This document shows, piece by piece, positions 9,065 to 18,166 of a stretch of 64,000 bases of DNA (position 1 is its first letter; each line of letters starts with the position of its first letter). The notes beneath the pieces are model-generated. The model did not search any database and had not been told where the DNA came from. It saw only the letters and a program-made list of their open reading frames with translations. Position numbers and translations under genes: made by a program. Source of the stretch: JAUWVG01 sp964633715 (GTDB lineage Bacteria > Acidobacteriota > Aminicenantia > Aminicenantales > Aminicenantaceae); contig CAZWHQ010000010.1 of the NCBI GenBank assembly GCA_964633715.1, positions 1-64,000 of the forward strand, read 5' to 3'.

Positions 9065-10528
9065 ATGTTAAGAAGATATTTTATTTTGATCGTTCTGATT
9101 GGACTATCCCCAGGGCTTTATTCACAAGAGAGTCCACAACAGTATTACCCTGAAACAGATCCAAAAGTTTTGGAAAAACTCGAAGAGTGGCAGAATTTAA
9201 AATTCGGTCTTCTCATGCACTGGGGGCCCTACAGCCAATGGGGTATTGTCGAATCGTGGTCAATATGTTCCGAAGATGTGGGTTGGACCAGGAGGACAAA
9301 AGCAAGGCATAAAAACTATGGTTTGTACAAAATCGATTATGAAAATCTTAAAACCACATTTAATCCAAAGAAATTCAATCCCGAAAAATGGGCAAAGGCC
9401 GCCAAAGCAGCCGGAATGAAATACGTTGTTTTTACTACAAAACACCATGACGGTTTTTGCATGTTTGATTCAAAATATACGGACTATAAAATAACAGATA
9501 AGAACTGTCCTTTTAGCACAAATCCTAAATCCAATGTCACAAAAGAGATATTCACGGCCTTCAGAAAAGAGGGATTATGGACGGGAGCTTATTTCTCTAA
9601 ACCCGATTGGCACAGTGAATATTATTGGTGGCCGTACTTTGCCACTCCCGATAGAAATGTCAATTACGATATACAAAAATATCCTGAGCGCTGGGAAAAA
9701 TTTGTACAGTACACCCATAATCAAATTGATGAACTGATGACAAATTATGGGAAAGTGGACATATTATGGCTTGATGGCGGATGGGTTCAACCTTATACCG
9801 AACAGGAGTTATTGGCCTACAGAAAAAGAAAAGATTTCAAACAAGTTAATCTGCAGAGTCAGGATATACGAATGGAAGAAATTGTCAAAAAAGCAAGAGA
9901 AAAACAACCGGGATTGATTGTCGTTGATCGGGCTGTTTCAGGCCCTTTTCAAAATTATTTAACTCCGGAAAATCGAGTTCCCGAAAAAATGCTCCCCTAT
10001 CCCTGGGAATCTTGTATCATCATGGGGGGCGGATGGTCGTACAGCTTCAATCCTGAATTTAAAACCAGCCGGGAATTGATTCACATGTTGGTGGATATCG
10101 TCTCTAAAGGCGGCAATTTACTGTTAAATATCGGGCCAAGTCCGGAAGGCACTTGGTATGATGAAGCTTATGTTCGATTGGAAGAATTGGGGAATTGGAT
10201 GACTGTAAATAATGAGGCCATATATAATTCACGCCCTATAGCACCCTATAATGAGGGCCATGTCAATTTAACAAGACAAAAAGATGGAACAGTATATGCT
10301 ATTTATTTAGGTAAAGAGAACGAGCCGTCACCCCCCTCCAGGATTCGGTTGTCCTCGCTTACACCTGCAAATGAAGCAAAAATATCGATGCTGGGAGTCG
10401 CTGGGACACTGAAATGGGAAAAAAAGGAAAATGGTTTTATTGTTGAAATTCCAGATTCAGTCCAAAAAAATCCCCCATGTTTATATGCCTGGACATTAAA
10501 AATTCCTGGAATTTCTAGTGATAAATAA
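9065..10528 (+). CDS. GH29 alpha-L-fucosidase
   Basis: The ATG at 9065 is preceded by AGGAGG at the ideal distance, so the TTG two codons earlier is rejected. A signal peptide (MLRRYFILIVLIGLSPGLYS) is followed by a complete GH29 barrel: KFGLLMHWGPYSQWG, KYVVFTTKHHDGFCMFDS, LWTGAYFSKPDWHSEYYW and the nucleophile strand VDILWLDGGW. A short C-terminal beta domain follows (LTRQKDGTVYAIYLG). The 487 residues fit canonical exo-fucosidases that release terminal alpha-L-fucose with retention. The following lipoprotein gene starts 10 bases after this stop, so the two are co-transcribed. Of the three GH29 genes here this is the one with the most typical motifs. Confidence 0.92.
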   Translation: MLRRYFILIVLIGLSPGLYSQESPQQYYPETDPKVLEKLEEWQNLKFGLLMHWGPYSQWGIVESWSICSEDVGWTRRTKARHKNYGLYKIDYENLKTTFNPKKFNPEKWAKAAKAAGMKYVVFTTKHHDGFCMFDSKYTDYKITDKNCPFSTNPKSNVTKEIFTAFRKEGLWTGAYFSKPDWHSEYYWWPYFATPDRNVNYDIQKYPERWEKFVQYTHNQIDELMTNYGKVDILWLDGGWVQPYTEQELLAYRKRKDFKQVNLQSQDIRMEEIVKKAREKQPGLIVVDRAVSGPFQNYLTPENRVPEKMLPYPWESCIIMGGGWSYSFNPEFKTSRELIHMLVDIVSKGGNLLLNIGPSPEGTWYDEAYVRLEELGNWMTVNNEAIYNSRPIAPYNEGHVNLTRQKDGTVYAIYLGKENEPSPPSRIRLSSLTPANEAKISMLGVAGTLKWEKKENGFIVEIPDSVQKNPPCLYAWTLKIPGISSDK

Positions 10529-10538
10529 GGACAAAATC

Positions 10539-12977
10539 ATGAGGCCTTTGACTCTCTTTCCGTTAGTAATTTGCCTATTATTCACTTCATGTACCAATCA
10601 AGATCAGATTTTGGAATTTGAATCAGAGCTGTTTAAAATTTCAATAAATCAACACGGATTCTTAAATAAATTTGCAGACAAGAATACAGGGAAAAATTAT
10701 TTAGCAGAAAATACTTCCGCTCCTCTCCTAACCATCAGACGCCAAAAAGAAATGTTGCTCCCTCTATCGGCCAATCTTGAAAAAAATAATCAAGTCATTT
10801 TATTGGGTTTCCAAAACGATATCATCGCAAAGATCAAGATTGAATCAAAAAATTCCCATCTGACTTTTGAATTGATAGATGTTTCTGATCCAGAAAATAT
10901 TGAACTGATCGTATGGGGGCCCTATCCAACTATAATCAAGAAAATAATCGGGGAAACGATCGGAGTTGTCCAGGGCGAAAAATATGCCATCGGAATACAG
11001 GCTTTAAATATCAAAACGCTGGGAGGTTATCCCTGGAATGAAAATGATCATCTGCCGCAAATAAATATTTTTGAATCCGATGAGAAATACACCATAGAAA
11101 AAGGAAAAAAAGGAGTTCTTTATTCTGTGGAGGCCGCAAAACCAACTGAATATGGGAGCTCATTACAAGCCTACTGCCGAAACAGAAACAAAGACCGTAT
11201 CATTAAAAATTGGGAGCATGAAAAATTTGTGGCGCCGGCGTATGAAGATAGTGGAATTATCGGTTCTAAAATTGCCCTATTTGGTTGTCCGACAAAGAAC
11301 ACTCTGGACACAATTGGAACCATAGAAATGGCAGAAGGTTTACCCCATCCTCAAATTGATGGGCAGTGGGGAAAAACAGCAACATCAGCGGCAGCAGCCT
11401 ACATAATATTGAATTTCAGTGAAGAAAATATTGAGAAAGCATTGGCCATCACAAAACAGGCCGGATTGAGGTATCTCTATCATGGTGATCCTTTTGAAAC
11501 CTGGGGACACTTCAAACTCAAAAAAGAATATTTCCCCAATGGCATAAAGAGTTTAAAACGTTGTGTTGAATTGGCAGAATCTTTGGGGATAAAAGTGGGT
11601 GTTCACACCTTATCCAATTTTATTACGACTAATGATGCCTATGTGACACCTCTTCCGGACACACGATTGGCCAAAATAGGAAGCAGTATCATCACCCAAG
11701 ATATCGATCCTGAGCAGTCAGAAATATTTATAAAGGCTCCTGATTTTTTCAATCAATTCAAAAGGAATTTCCTTAAAACAGTCATTATTGACAGTGAGCT
11801 GATCCGTTACGGCGGAGTTTCAGAAAAAGCCCCCTGGACATTATTGGAATGCCAGAGGGGAGCCTTTGGAACCACTGCGTCTTCACATAAAAAGGGCAAC
11901 AACATCAGCAAGCTGGCTGATCATGGATATAAGGTATTCCTGACAAATTCTGAATTGAGTATTGAAGTCGCAAAAAACATAGCCGCGTTATTTAACAAAA
12001 CCGGATTGAGACAGATTTCGTTTGATGGATTAGAAGGCAATCATTCAACCGGGATGGGGAATTACGGAGAAGTTCTGTTTACAAAAACATGGTATGATTT
12101 TTTGTGTGATGAAATAAAACAGCATTACATCGCGGATGCCAGCCGGTCGGGGCATTTTTTCTGGCATATATACACGCGGATGAATTGGGGCGAACCCTGG
12201 TATGCTGGATTTCGTGAAAGCCAGACAGAATACCGTTTGCGCAACCAAAAATACTTTCAAAGAAATTTCATGCCCGGGATGCTGGGCTGGTTCAAGATGA
12301 CTTCAGAAACCAGTATAGAAGATATTGAATGGATGCTGGCCCGCTCCGCTGCATTTGACGCAGGATATGCATTTTATACCGATTATAAATCGCTTGAATT
12401 AAATGGTCATACCGCAGAAATCCTGAAACTATTGGGTGAGTGGGAAAGAGCAAGAATGTCCAGAGGGTTTAGTGATAATCAAAAGTTACGTATGCAGGAT
12501 ATTCAAAACGAGTTCAGGTTAAAAACTCTCAATAAAAAGGAATGGGATCTCTTTCAAGTTTTTTCGTATAAATTCAAACATGAAAAAAAAGAAAAACAGC
12601 CGGGAGAACCCTTATCCTCCTTTTTTTCTTTCGAAAATCCTGTCAAACAGCAACCTATGACTTTTATCCTCACATCAGTAGGTGGAACGACTTCAGCCTT
12701 CAAATTCGAGGTCGATAATTTCAAACAATTTGAGCTGCCCATCACATTACAACCAGGACAAACCATAAAATATATGGGTGGAGACAAAGCCATCATCTAC
12801 AGCAAAAACTGGCAAAAAATAAACGAAATAGAGATAGATGTTGAAGCACTCACAATCTCTAAAGGCACACATTCGCTCTCTTTTGACTGCACATATACTG
12901 AAAGCAAAGAGATTCTTGTAAAGCTCGAACTCAGATTTTTCGGAACACCAGAAAAAGTGAAAGTGGACAATTTTTGA
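10539..12977 (+). CDS. Large lipoprotein, probable glycoside hydrolase of unassigned family
   Basis: The ATG at 10539 follows AAGGA and begins a lipoprotein signal (LTLFPLVICLLFTSC), which places the protein at a membrane surface. About 812 residues. The first ~250 look like a beta-sandwich. A probable (beta/alpha)8 barrel follows, with segments such as GLRYLYHGDPFETWGHFKL, GIKVGVHTLSNFITTNDAY, RQISFDGLEGNHSTGMGNYG and YIADASRSGHFFWHIYTRMN; a beta-rich C-terminal domain ends it. Acidic residues at barrel strand ends (HGDPFE, SFDGLE) are candidate catalytic groups. I recognise the overall type from glycan-utilisation loci but cannot name a CAZy family. Placement directly behind a fucosidase points to sulfated or decorated fucose glycans. 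Confidence 0.7.
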   Translation: MRPLTLFPLVICLLFTSCTNQDQILEFESELFKISINQHGFLNKFADKNTGKNYLAENTSAPLLTIRRQKEMLLPLSANLEKNNQVILLGFQNDIIAKIKIESKNSHLTFELIDVSDPENIELIVWGPYPTIIKKIIGETIGVVQGEKYAIGIQALNIKTLGGYPWNENDHLPQINIFESDEKYTIEKGKKGVLYSVEAAKPTEYGSSLQAYCRNRNKDRIIKNWEHEKFVAPAYEDSGIIGSKIALFGCPTKNTLDTIGTIEMAEGLPHPQIDGQWGKTATSAAAAYIILNFSEENIEKALAITKQAGLRYLYHGDPFETWGHFKLKKEYFPNGIKSLKRCVELAESLGIKVGVHTLSNFITTNDAYVTPLPDTRLAKIGSSIITQDIDPEQSEIFIKAPDFFNQFKRNFLKTVIIDSELIRYGGVSEKAPWTLLECQRGAFGTTASSHKKGNNISKLADHGYKVFLTNSELSIEVAKNIAALFNKTGLRQISFDGLEGNHSTGMGNYGEVLFTKTWYDFLCDEIKQHYIADASRSGHFFWHIYTRMNWGEPWYAGFRESQTEYRLRNQKYFQRNFMPGMLGWFKMTSETSIEDIEWMLARSAAFDAGYAFYTDYKSLELNGHTAEILKLLGEWERARMSRGFSDNQKLRMQDIQNEFRLKTLNKKEWDLFQVFSYKFKHEKKEKQPGEPLSSFFSFENPVKQQPMTFILTSVGGTTSAFKFEVDNFKQFELPITLQPGQTIKYMGGDKAIIYSKNWQKINEIEIDVEALTISKGTHSLSFDCTYTESKEILVKLELRFFGTPEKVKVDNF

Positions 12978-13089
12978 TACGTCCATTCTAACCTTCCTTC
13001 GACTTTCATTGAACTTTTGACAATACTTGTACGTATTATTAATTGGTTGTTTCTTTAATTACGACATTAAAATACCAATGGAGGAAAAT

Positions 13090-13485
13090 ATGAAAAAAAT
13101 AAAATGGATTTATGTTCTCATTGCAGTGATGATGGTCAGTTTCAGCCTGTCCGCCCAGAAGCCTGCGGACCTTGTGGGAACGTGGGAAGGAGAGGGCACT
13201 CTCGAGGGGGAACCCGATCCCAATATTCTCACACTCGTTTTAAAGCTCGAGGATGGAACACTTGTGGGACACATGTCAGATCAATATGGCAGCATGGTCG
13301 AAATTCCCATTGAAGAAGTCACAGTCAAAGAAGGAGTCTTCAGTTTTTCCGTTTATGCAGATATGGATAGTCAACCAATTTCAGTAAAATTCACCATGAA
13401 GGTTGATGGCGATTCCATGGAGGGGAAACTTGAAATTCCAGATATGGGAATGACGGGTGCTTGGGAAGCTACTAAACAAAAATAG
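13090..13485 (+). CDS. Small secreted beta-rich protein, paralogue B
   Basis: The start at 13090 is supported by GGAGG eight bases upstream and a signal peptide (KKIKWIYVLIAVMMVSFSLS). The mature part, about 110 residues, begins KPADLVGTWEGEGTLEG and ends MGMTGAWEATKQK; it is beta-rich with regular acidic turns. GTWE at the start, the LKLEDGTLVGHM hairpin and the MTGAWE ending mirror the protein at 8221. Such small barrel-like proteins are common in exported proteomes of Acidobacteria-like bacteria, but no activity is established. It stands alone downstream of the glycosidase genes, 112 bases behind the lipoprotein stop. Confidence 0.7.
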   Translation: MKKIKWIYVLIAVMMVSFSLSAQKPADLVGTWEGEGTLEGEPDPNILTLVLKLEDGTLVGHMSDQYGSMVEIPIEEVTVKEGVFSFSVYADMDSQPISVKFTMKVDGDSMEGKLEIPDMGMTGAWEATKQK

Positions 13486-13634
13486 TGTTTTTTTTCGCTC
13501 GAGACAAATCATAAAATTTCGTGTTTCTCTGTACACATCCATTGTTGAATTAACGGCCTCATCAACAAAGACTGCTGTAAACTAACACTCTTAACCAAAC
13601 AGAATAACTCAATCTATGCAACGTGAAGCCCCTC

Positions 13635-13672
13635 TTGACAACAATATTATATTTGGTTATTATGCCAAATAT
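13635..13672 (+). promoter_or_regulatory. arsR promoter with embedded operator; leaderless start
   Basis: TTGACA at 13635-13640 and TATTAT at 13658-13663 are 17 bases apart, a near-consensus promoter. A perfect inverted repeat, ATATTTGG (13649-13656) and CCAAATAT (13665-13672) with an 8-base centre, covers the spacer, the -10 box and the expected start point. A bound ArsR dimer would block polymerase directly. Transcription should begin near 13670, one base before the ATG at 13671, so the messenger would be essentially leaderless. Confidence 0.65.
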
Positions 13673-13997
13673 GAAAATGAACGATAGCCAAAAATCTCGT
13701 TATGAGACAAGAGCGGCTGTTTTAAAAGCCCTGGCTCACCCCACACGACTATTTATTGTGGAAAAGCTTGCGGAAAAATCTTACTGTGTCCAAGAGCTTA
13801 CTGAAATGATTGGACTGGATGTCTCTACAGTCTCAAAGCACCTGTCGCTTCTTAAGAATGCAGGATTGGTTACAGTCGAAAAAAGGGGCAAACAGGTGTT
13901 CTACAGCCTGCGCATACGCTGCGCATTAAATTTTCTTGACTGTGTGGAGACTGTACTCAAAGAGCAGGTACAAGACCGAATGAACGCCATAAAATAA
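13671..13997 (+). CDS. ArsR-family metalloregulator
   Basis: A winged-helix repressor of about 108 residues. The hallmarks are VLKALAHPTRLFIVEKLAE, the recognition helix region GLDVSTVSKHLSLLKNAGLV and the wing VEKRGKQVFYSLR. The Cys in KSYCVQEL lies where classical ArsR proteins carry ELCVCDL, and RCALNFLDC near the C terminus offers two more, so a three-thiol metalloid site is plausible but unproven. The start at 13671 is chosen because the ATG at 13662 falls inside the -10 box; 13677 is an alternative. It is the first gene of a four-gene operon with a permease, a redox thioredoxin and a DGC protein, and presumably represses it until a metal or metalloid binds. Confidence 0.88.
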   Translation: MKMNDSQKSRYETRAAVLKALAHPTRLFIVEKLAEKSYCVQELTEMIGLDVSTVSKHLSLLKNAGLVTVEKRGKQVFYSLRIRCALNFLDCVETVLKEQVQDRMNAIK

Positions 13998-14017
13998 TTT
14001 TTGTTTCAGATAAACCC

Positions 14018-15325
14018 ATGAGTCAAACAAACTGGAAAAAAGAATGGAAGCCACTCTTGATTATTACCTTTGTATTCTTGGGTGTCTTTTATCTTCCTTT
14101 GGGTTTCCCCCGGTTCAACAATGCCCTTATGGAATCCCTGCACCTTGCGAAATGGTACGCTCAAGAACACGTGCTGACATGCCTTATCCCGGCTTTTTTT
14201 ATTGCGGGAGCCATTGCTGTATTTATAAGTTCAGCATCCGTAATGAAATACTTCGGGGCAAAAGCAAAAAAAGTTCTCGCCTACAGCGTTGCTTCCGTAT
14301 CAGGCTCCATTCTTGCCGTATGTTCATGCACAGTGCTTCCTCTGTTCGCAGGAATATACAAAATGGGAGCAGGATTAGGACCGGCCACAACCTTCTTGTA
14401 CTCCGGGCCGGCAATCAATGTTCTGGCTATAATATTAACAGCCAGAGTCCTGGGGACAAAACTCGGAATCGCCCGTGCATTTGGGGCCATTTTTTTTTCT
14501 ATCATTATCGGGCTTTTGATGCATTTTCTTTTCCGCAGAGAAGAAGTAGAAAAAGCTACCACCCAGATGGCCTTGCCAAATCCCACAGTGACTAGGCCTC
14601 TATGGAAAAATGCTATTTATTTTGCAGCGATGATTGGAATTCTTATCTTCGCCAATTGGGGAAAACCAGAAGTTTCATCCGGATTTTGGAATCTTGTATA
14701 CTCCTCAAAATGGCTTATCACCGGCACCTTAACTCTGGGTTTAGCTGTTATTCTTGTCGCTTGGTTTGGACTTACATGGTGGAAGACCCTTTTAGCTTTT
14801 TTCCCCTCTATGGTCCTTGGATTGCTATTTCCTCAAAATCCTGCCATTTCCTTTACCGCAGGTATCCTTGGACTTTCGATTTTAGTCAGTACGAATAAAG
14901 GGGAAGCTGGAGAATGGTTCGATTCCACATGGGGATTCACCAAACAAATACTGCCGCTGCTTTTTTTTGGCGTTCTCATCGCCGGTTTACTTCTTGGACG
15001 TCCGGAGCATGAGGGGCTGATTCCTTCTGAATGGGTGAGTTCTGCAGTGGGAGGAAACTCTATTTTGTCGAATTTATTCGCTTCTGTAGCCGGAGCTTTT
15101 ATGTATTTTGCAACTCTGACTGAGGTTCCCATACTCCAAGGACTTATAGGAAACGGAATGGGACAAGGACCGGCGTTAGCTCTCCTCCTTTCGGGTCCCG
15201 CCCTAAGCCTTCCCAATATGCTCGTTATTCGAAGCGTCATGGGGACAAAAAAAACGATCGTTTTTATCTCACTAGTCATTTTGCTTTCAACTATAGCCGG
15301 TTTGATATATGGAACATTTTTTTAA
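14018..15325 (+). CDS. Permease of the DUF318/ArsP-like family
   Basis: A 435-residue integral membrane protein with about ten hydrophobic segments. The family fingerprint is AVCSCTVLPLFAGIY with its Cys-Ser-Cys in a membrane helix, followed by GPATTFLYSGPAINVLA, and a matching half-repeat near the C terminus (ALLLSGPALSLPNMLVIRS). Relatives export organoarsenicals or other metalloids, and the paired cysteines are thought to contact the substrate. The gene starts 20 bases after arsR and is followed by a small thioredoxin, a set seen repeatedly around this permease family. The exact substrate (arsenite, methylated arsenic, another thiophilic ion) cannot be told from the sequence. Confidence 0.85.
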   Translation: MSQTNWKKEWKPLLIITFVFLGVFYLPLGFPRFNNALMESLHLAKWYAQEHVLTCLIPAFFIAGAIAVFISSASVMKYFGAKAKKVLAYSVASVSGSILAVCSCTVLPLFAGIYKMGAGLGPATTFLYSGPAINVLAIILTARVLGTKLGIARAFGAIFFSIIIGLLMHFLFRREEVEKATTQMALPNPTVTRPLWKNAIYFAAMIGILIFANWGKPEVSSGFWNLVYSSKWLITGTLTLGLAVILVAWFGLTWWKTLLAFFPSMVLGLLFPQNPAISFTAGILGLSILVSTNKGEAGEWFDSTWGFTKQILPLLFFGVLIAGLLLGRPEHEGLIPSEWVSSAVGGNSILSNLFASVAGAFMYFATLTEVPILQGLIGNGMGQGPALALLLSGPALSLPNMLVIRSVMGTKKTIVFISLVILLSTIAGLIYGTFF

Positions 15326-15358
15326 CTTGAATAAATCATAAAAAAGAGGAAAAAAATA

Positions 15359-15592
15359 ATGACAAAAATCCAAATCTTGGGTACAGGTTGTCCAAAATGC
15401 AAAATGCTGGCAGAAAATACGGAAAAAGCCATACGCGAACTGGGCAGCAATTACGAAATAATTAAAGTGACGGATATCAACAAAATCTCCAGTTTCGGCG
15501 TTATGATGACCCCTGCTCTGGCAGTGGATAATGAAGTCAAGAGTGTGGGAAAGGTACTAAGTCCGGAAGAAATAAAAAAAATCATCTCTTAA
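15359..15592 (+). CDS. Small CPKC thioredoxin (TM0996/MTH895-like)
   Basis: A 77-residue thioredoxin-fold protein with the active site GTGCPKCKML (Cys11 and Cys14), then a VTDIN strand and the cis-proline region MMTPALAVDN. Proteins of this redox-active-disulfide family accompany ArsP-like permeases and probably deliver reducing equivalents or pass on a thiol-bound metalloid. An AGAGGAA ribosome site precedes the ATG. It lies 33 bases after the permease gene in the same operon. The length is normal for the family. Confidence 0.9.
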   Translation: MTKIQILGTGCPKCKMLAENTEKAIRELGSNYEIIKVTDINKISSFGVMMTPALAVDNEVKSVGKVLSPEEIKKIIS

Positions 15593-15624
15593 AACTTTTT
15601 TATAAAACTTCAGAGGAGGAAAAG

Positions 15625-15945
15625 ATGGGAGACAACAATGAAAAAATTTGTAATGCAGCTCCAACCTTGATTTTTGCTTGTTCGGGAGCCGCAGATGTGG
15701 GCGCCCTTGCAGACATGGCAGCGAGAAGGCTTACAACCGATGGAGCCGGCAAGATGTACTGCCTCGCCGGGATAGGAGGGCATGTCCCGGGAATCATAAA
15801 AACCACACAAAAAGCAGAAAAAATTCTAGCCCTCGATGGATGCCCAATTGACTGCACCAAACTCAGTTTAGAAGAGGCCGGATTCTTTGAATTCGAGCAC
15901 ATAAAAGTCACAGACCTGGGATTGGAAAAGGGAAAAGTAAAATAA
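15625..15945 (+). CDS. DGC-domain putative zinc-binding protein
   Basis: A 106-residue cytoplasmic protein with the DGC-domain motif LDGCPIDCTKLSLEEAG and further cysteines in LIFACSGAADVGALAD and MYCLAGIGG. These cysteines are arranged as in a family called putative zinc-binding proteins, whose function is unproven. AGGAGG lies at the right distance before the ATG. As the last gene of the arsR operon it may buffer or sense the same thiophilic ion handled by the permease. Nothing suggests truncation. Confidence 0.85.
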   Translation: MGDNNEKICNAAPTLIFACSGAADVGALADMAARRLTTDGAGKMYCLAGIGGHVPGIIKTTQKAEKILALDGCPIDCTKLSLEEAGFFEFEHIKVTDLGLEKGKVK

Positions 15946-16030
15946 TTTTCATAAAAGAAAGAGAATCTCCTTCGACCTAAATCTCAATCGTAAAGATTCG
16001 CTTATTATAATTTATGGATTATAATTAGAG

Positions 16031-18147
16031 ATGATGAATAATCATAAGAATAACTCTGTGTATTTTTTCTTTAATGCTGCATTTTTCTTTTTCTTCTCAC
16101 TGGTTTTTCTAGTCGGCTTTCCAAATAACTTGACAGCTGAAAAACCGCAAAATGAACTCAATGTTCTTCTCATCACTATCGATACTTTGAGGGCAGACAG
16201 GCTGAGCTGCTATAATCCAAGTTTTGTGCACACTCCCAACATCGATGCGCTGGCAGCAGATGGAGTCATGTTCACCTCTGCTTTTGCTCATAATTCCATG
16301 ACTCTCCCCTCCCATACCAATATCCTCCTCGGCACAACACCTCTCTATCATGGGGTTCACACCAATACGAATTTTATAGTCGAAGACAAACATACAACTC
16401 TTGCCGAACACTTAAAAACCCATAACTAGGCAACCGGTGCGTTTGTCTCTGGAGCCACTCTTGATTCACGTTTGGGTCTCGATCAAGGTTTCGACATCTA
16501 TGATGACACCTTTGATACTCCGGGCCTTCATAAGTTCGAAAAAGCGGAACGAAAAGCCGAAGATGTCACACAAGTTGCCCTGTCCTGGTTAAAATCCCAA
16601 AACGATCTCTGGTTTGCCTGGATTCATCTGTTCGATCCTCACGATCCCTATGAAGGAGAAGTGGCTTATACGGATTTTGCGCTTGGGAAAGTGTTTGATT
16701 ATCTCAAAAATAACGGTCTAGACAAGAATACACTGGTCATCCTCACGTCCGACCATGGAGAATCACTTGGAGAACATGGGGAACTCACTCATGGTTTTTT
16801 TTCCTACAACTCGACCATATGGATACCATTGATTATCTCTTATCCTGGAATTCAACCGGGTACTCGGTCGGAACCAGTCGTGCATATTGATATTTTTCCT
16901 ACCATTTGTGATATTCTTGGCACTCCCCAACCTTCAATCCTGCAAGGATTGTCTTTAAAAACGTCGCTCGATGGCAAAAAACTGCCGGAACGCCAACTCT
17001 ATTTTGAATCTCTCGGCCCTTTTTACAGCGAGGGATGGGCTCCTCTTAAAGGATTCATTTACGAGCAAATGAAATACATCGATTCTCCCATCCCGGAACT
17101 CTATGATTTAAGCATTGATTTTAGGGAAAAGGACAATCTCGCCTCCCAAAAAGACCTAAGACGCTTTAAACAAAATCTCACATCAATCCAAGATAAATTT
17201 TCCTCGACGAAGGATATGGCACCCCAAACTAAACTGGATCAAGATATGTTGAAAAAGCTGAGAAGCCTGGGGTATGCATCCGGTTCATCTCAAGGACAGA
17301 AAGAGGAATTCGGCCCAGAGGATGATGTCAAAACCAAAATGCCGGTCTATAACGCAGTTTTGGATGCTTTTAGCCAGAAAGATCGAGGTGACATCAATCA
17401 AGGAATCACAACACTTGAGGAGATATGTAAAAATAGCAACACCCTGCCCATGGCCTTTTATTACCTGGCAGTATTGTTTAAGGAAACAGGTAAGCTCGAT
17501 TTGAGTTTGGAAACTTTGCAAAAGGGAATGGCAAAATTTCCTCAACACTACGATCTTTTTGTCGAATACGTCGATTTTCTTATTGAAAAGGGCGACTTCC
17601 AATTGCTCATAAAAACCATCACGTCAACACAACTGCCGCAGATAGAACAGGATGCCTCTATCTATAATAAACTGGGATTGGCCTATTCAAAAGTCAATCA
17701 AATGGATAAAGCACTGGAAGCCCTCCAGAGGGCAGCGGTCATCGATGACGAGTATGCCGATATCTTTCAAACATGGGGAGCATACACCTGTCCAAATTCA
17801 TTCTCAGTAAAAACACAGAGGAATATAAAAAAGCGGAAGAATGTTTTTCGAAAGTTCTGGCCCTCAATCCCAAACATGCAAATGCCCACAACAGCTTGGG
17901 AGCTCTTTATTTCGGAAATGGAAATGTGGATAAGGCCATAAATTCCTGGGAAAAAGCTGTCAAATTTGACGAAGAACTGGGAAAGACATACTACTACTTG
18001 GGCATGGCCTACTTTTCAAAGAAAATACTGGATAAAGCGTTCACCTATTTCTCAATCTATAAGCAAAAATATTACAAAACTTTGACCGAGCAAGAACAGT
18101 TGAACCTAGACGACTTGATAGCCCGGGCCCGAAAAAAGCAAAAATAA
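16031..18147 (+). pseudogene. Sulfatase-like hydrolase with TPR tail, inactivated
   Basis: One ancestral gene in three pieces. Piece 1 has a signal peptide and LNVLLITIDTLRADRLSCY, the metal-binding N terminus of the alkaline-phosphatase/sulfatase fold, and ends at a TAG (16427-16429). The same frame continues with ATGAFVSGATLDSRLGLDQG, so the stop is a single nonsense change. Soon after, FDPHDPYEGEVAYTD runs together two motifs that family members keep about 15 residues apart, indicating an in-frame deletion. Near 17780 the frame changes and a TPR tail (AEECFSKVLALNPKHANAHN, GNVDKAINSWEKAVKF) runs to 18147. At the nucleophile site the motif is TLPSH, with Thr in place of Cys/Ser, so even the ancestor may not have been a true sulfatase. 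Confidence 0.8.
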
Positions 18148-18166
18148 GAATTTATGCTTTAAAAGG

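Noticed and set aside
15946..16030. ATTATAAT repeats before the decayed sulfatase-like gene as an operator
   Set aside because: The motif is self-complementary AT-rich sequence expected by chance in this composition, and the gene behind it is dead.
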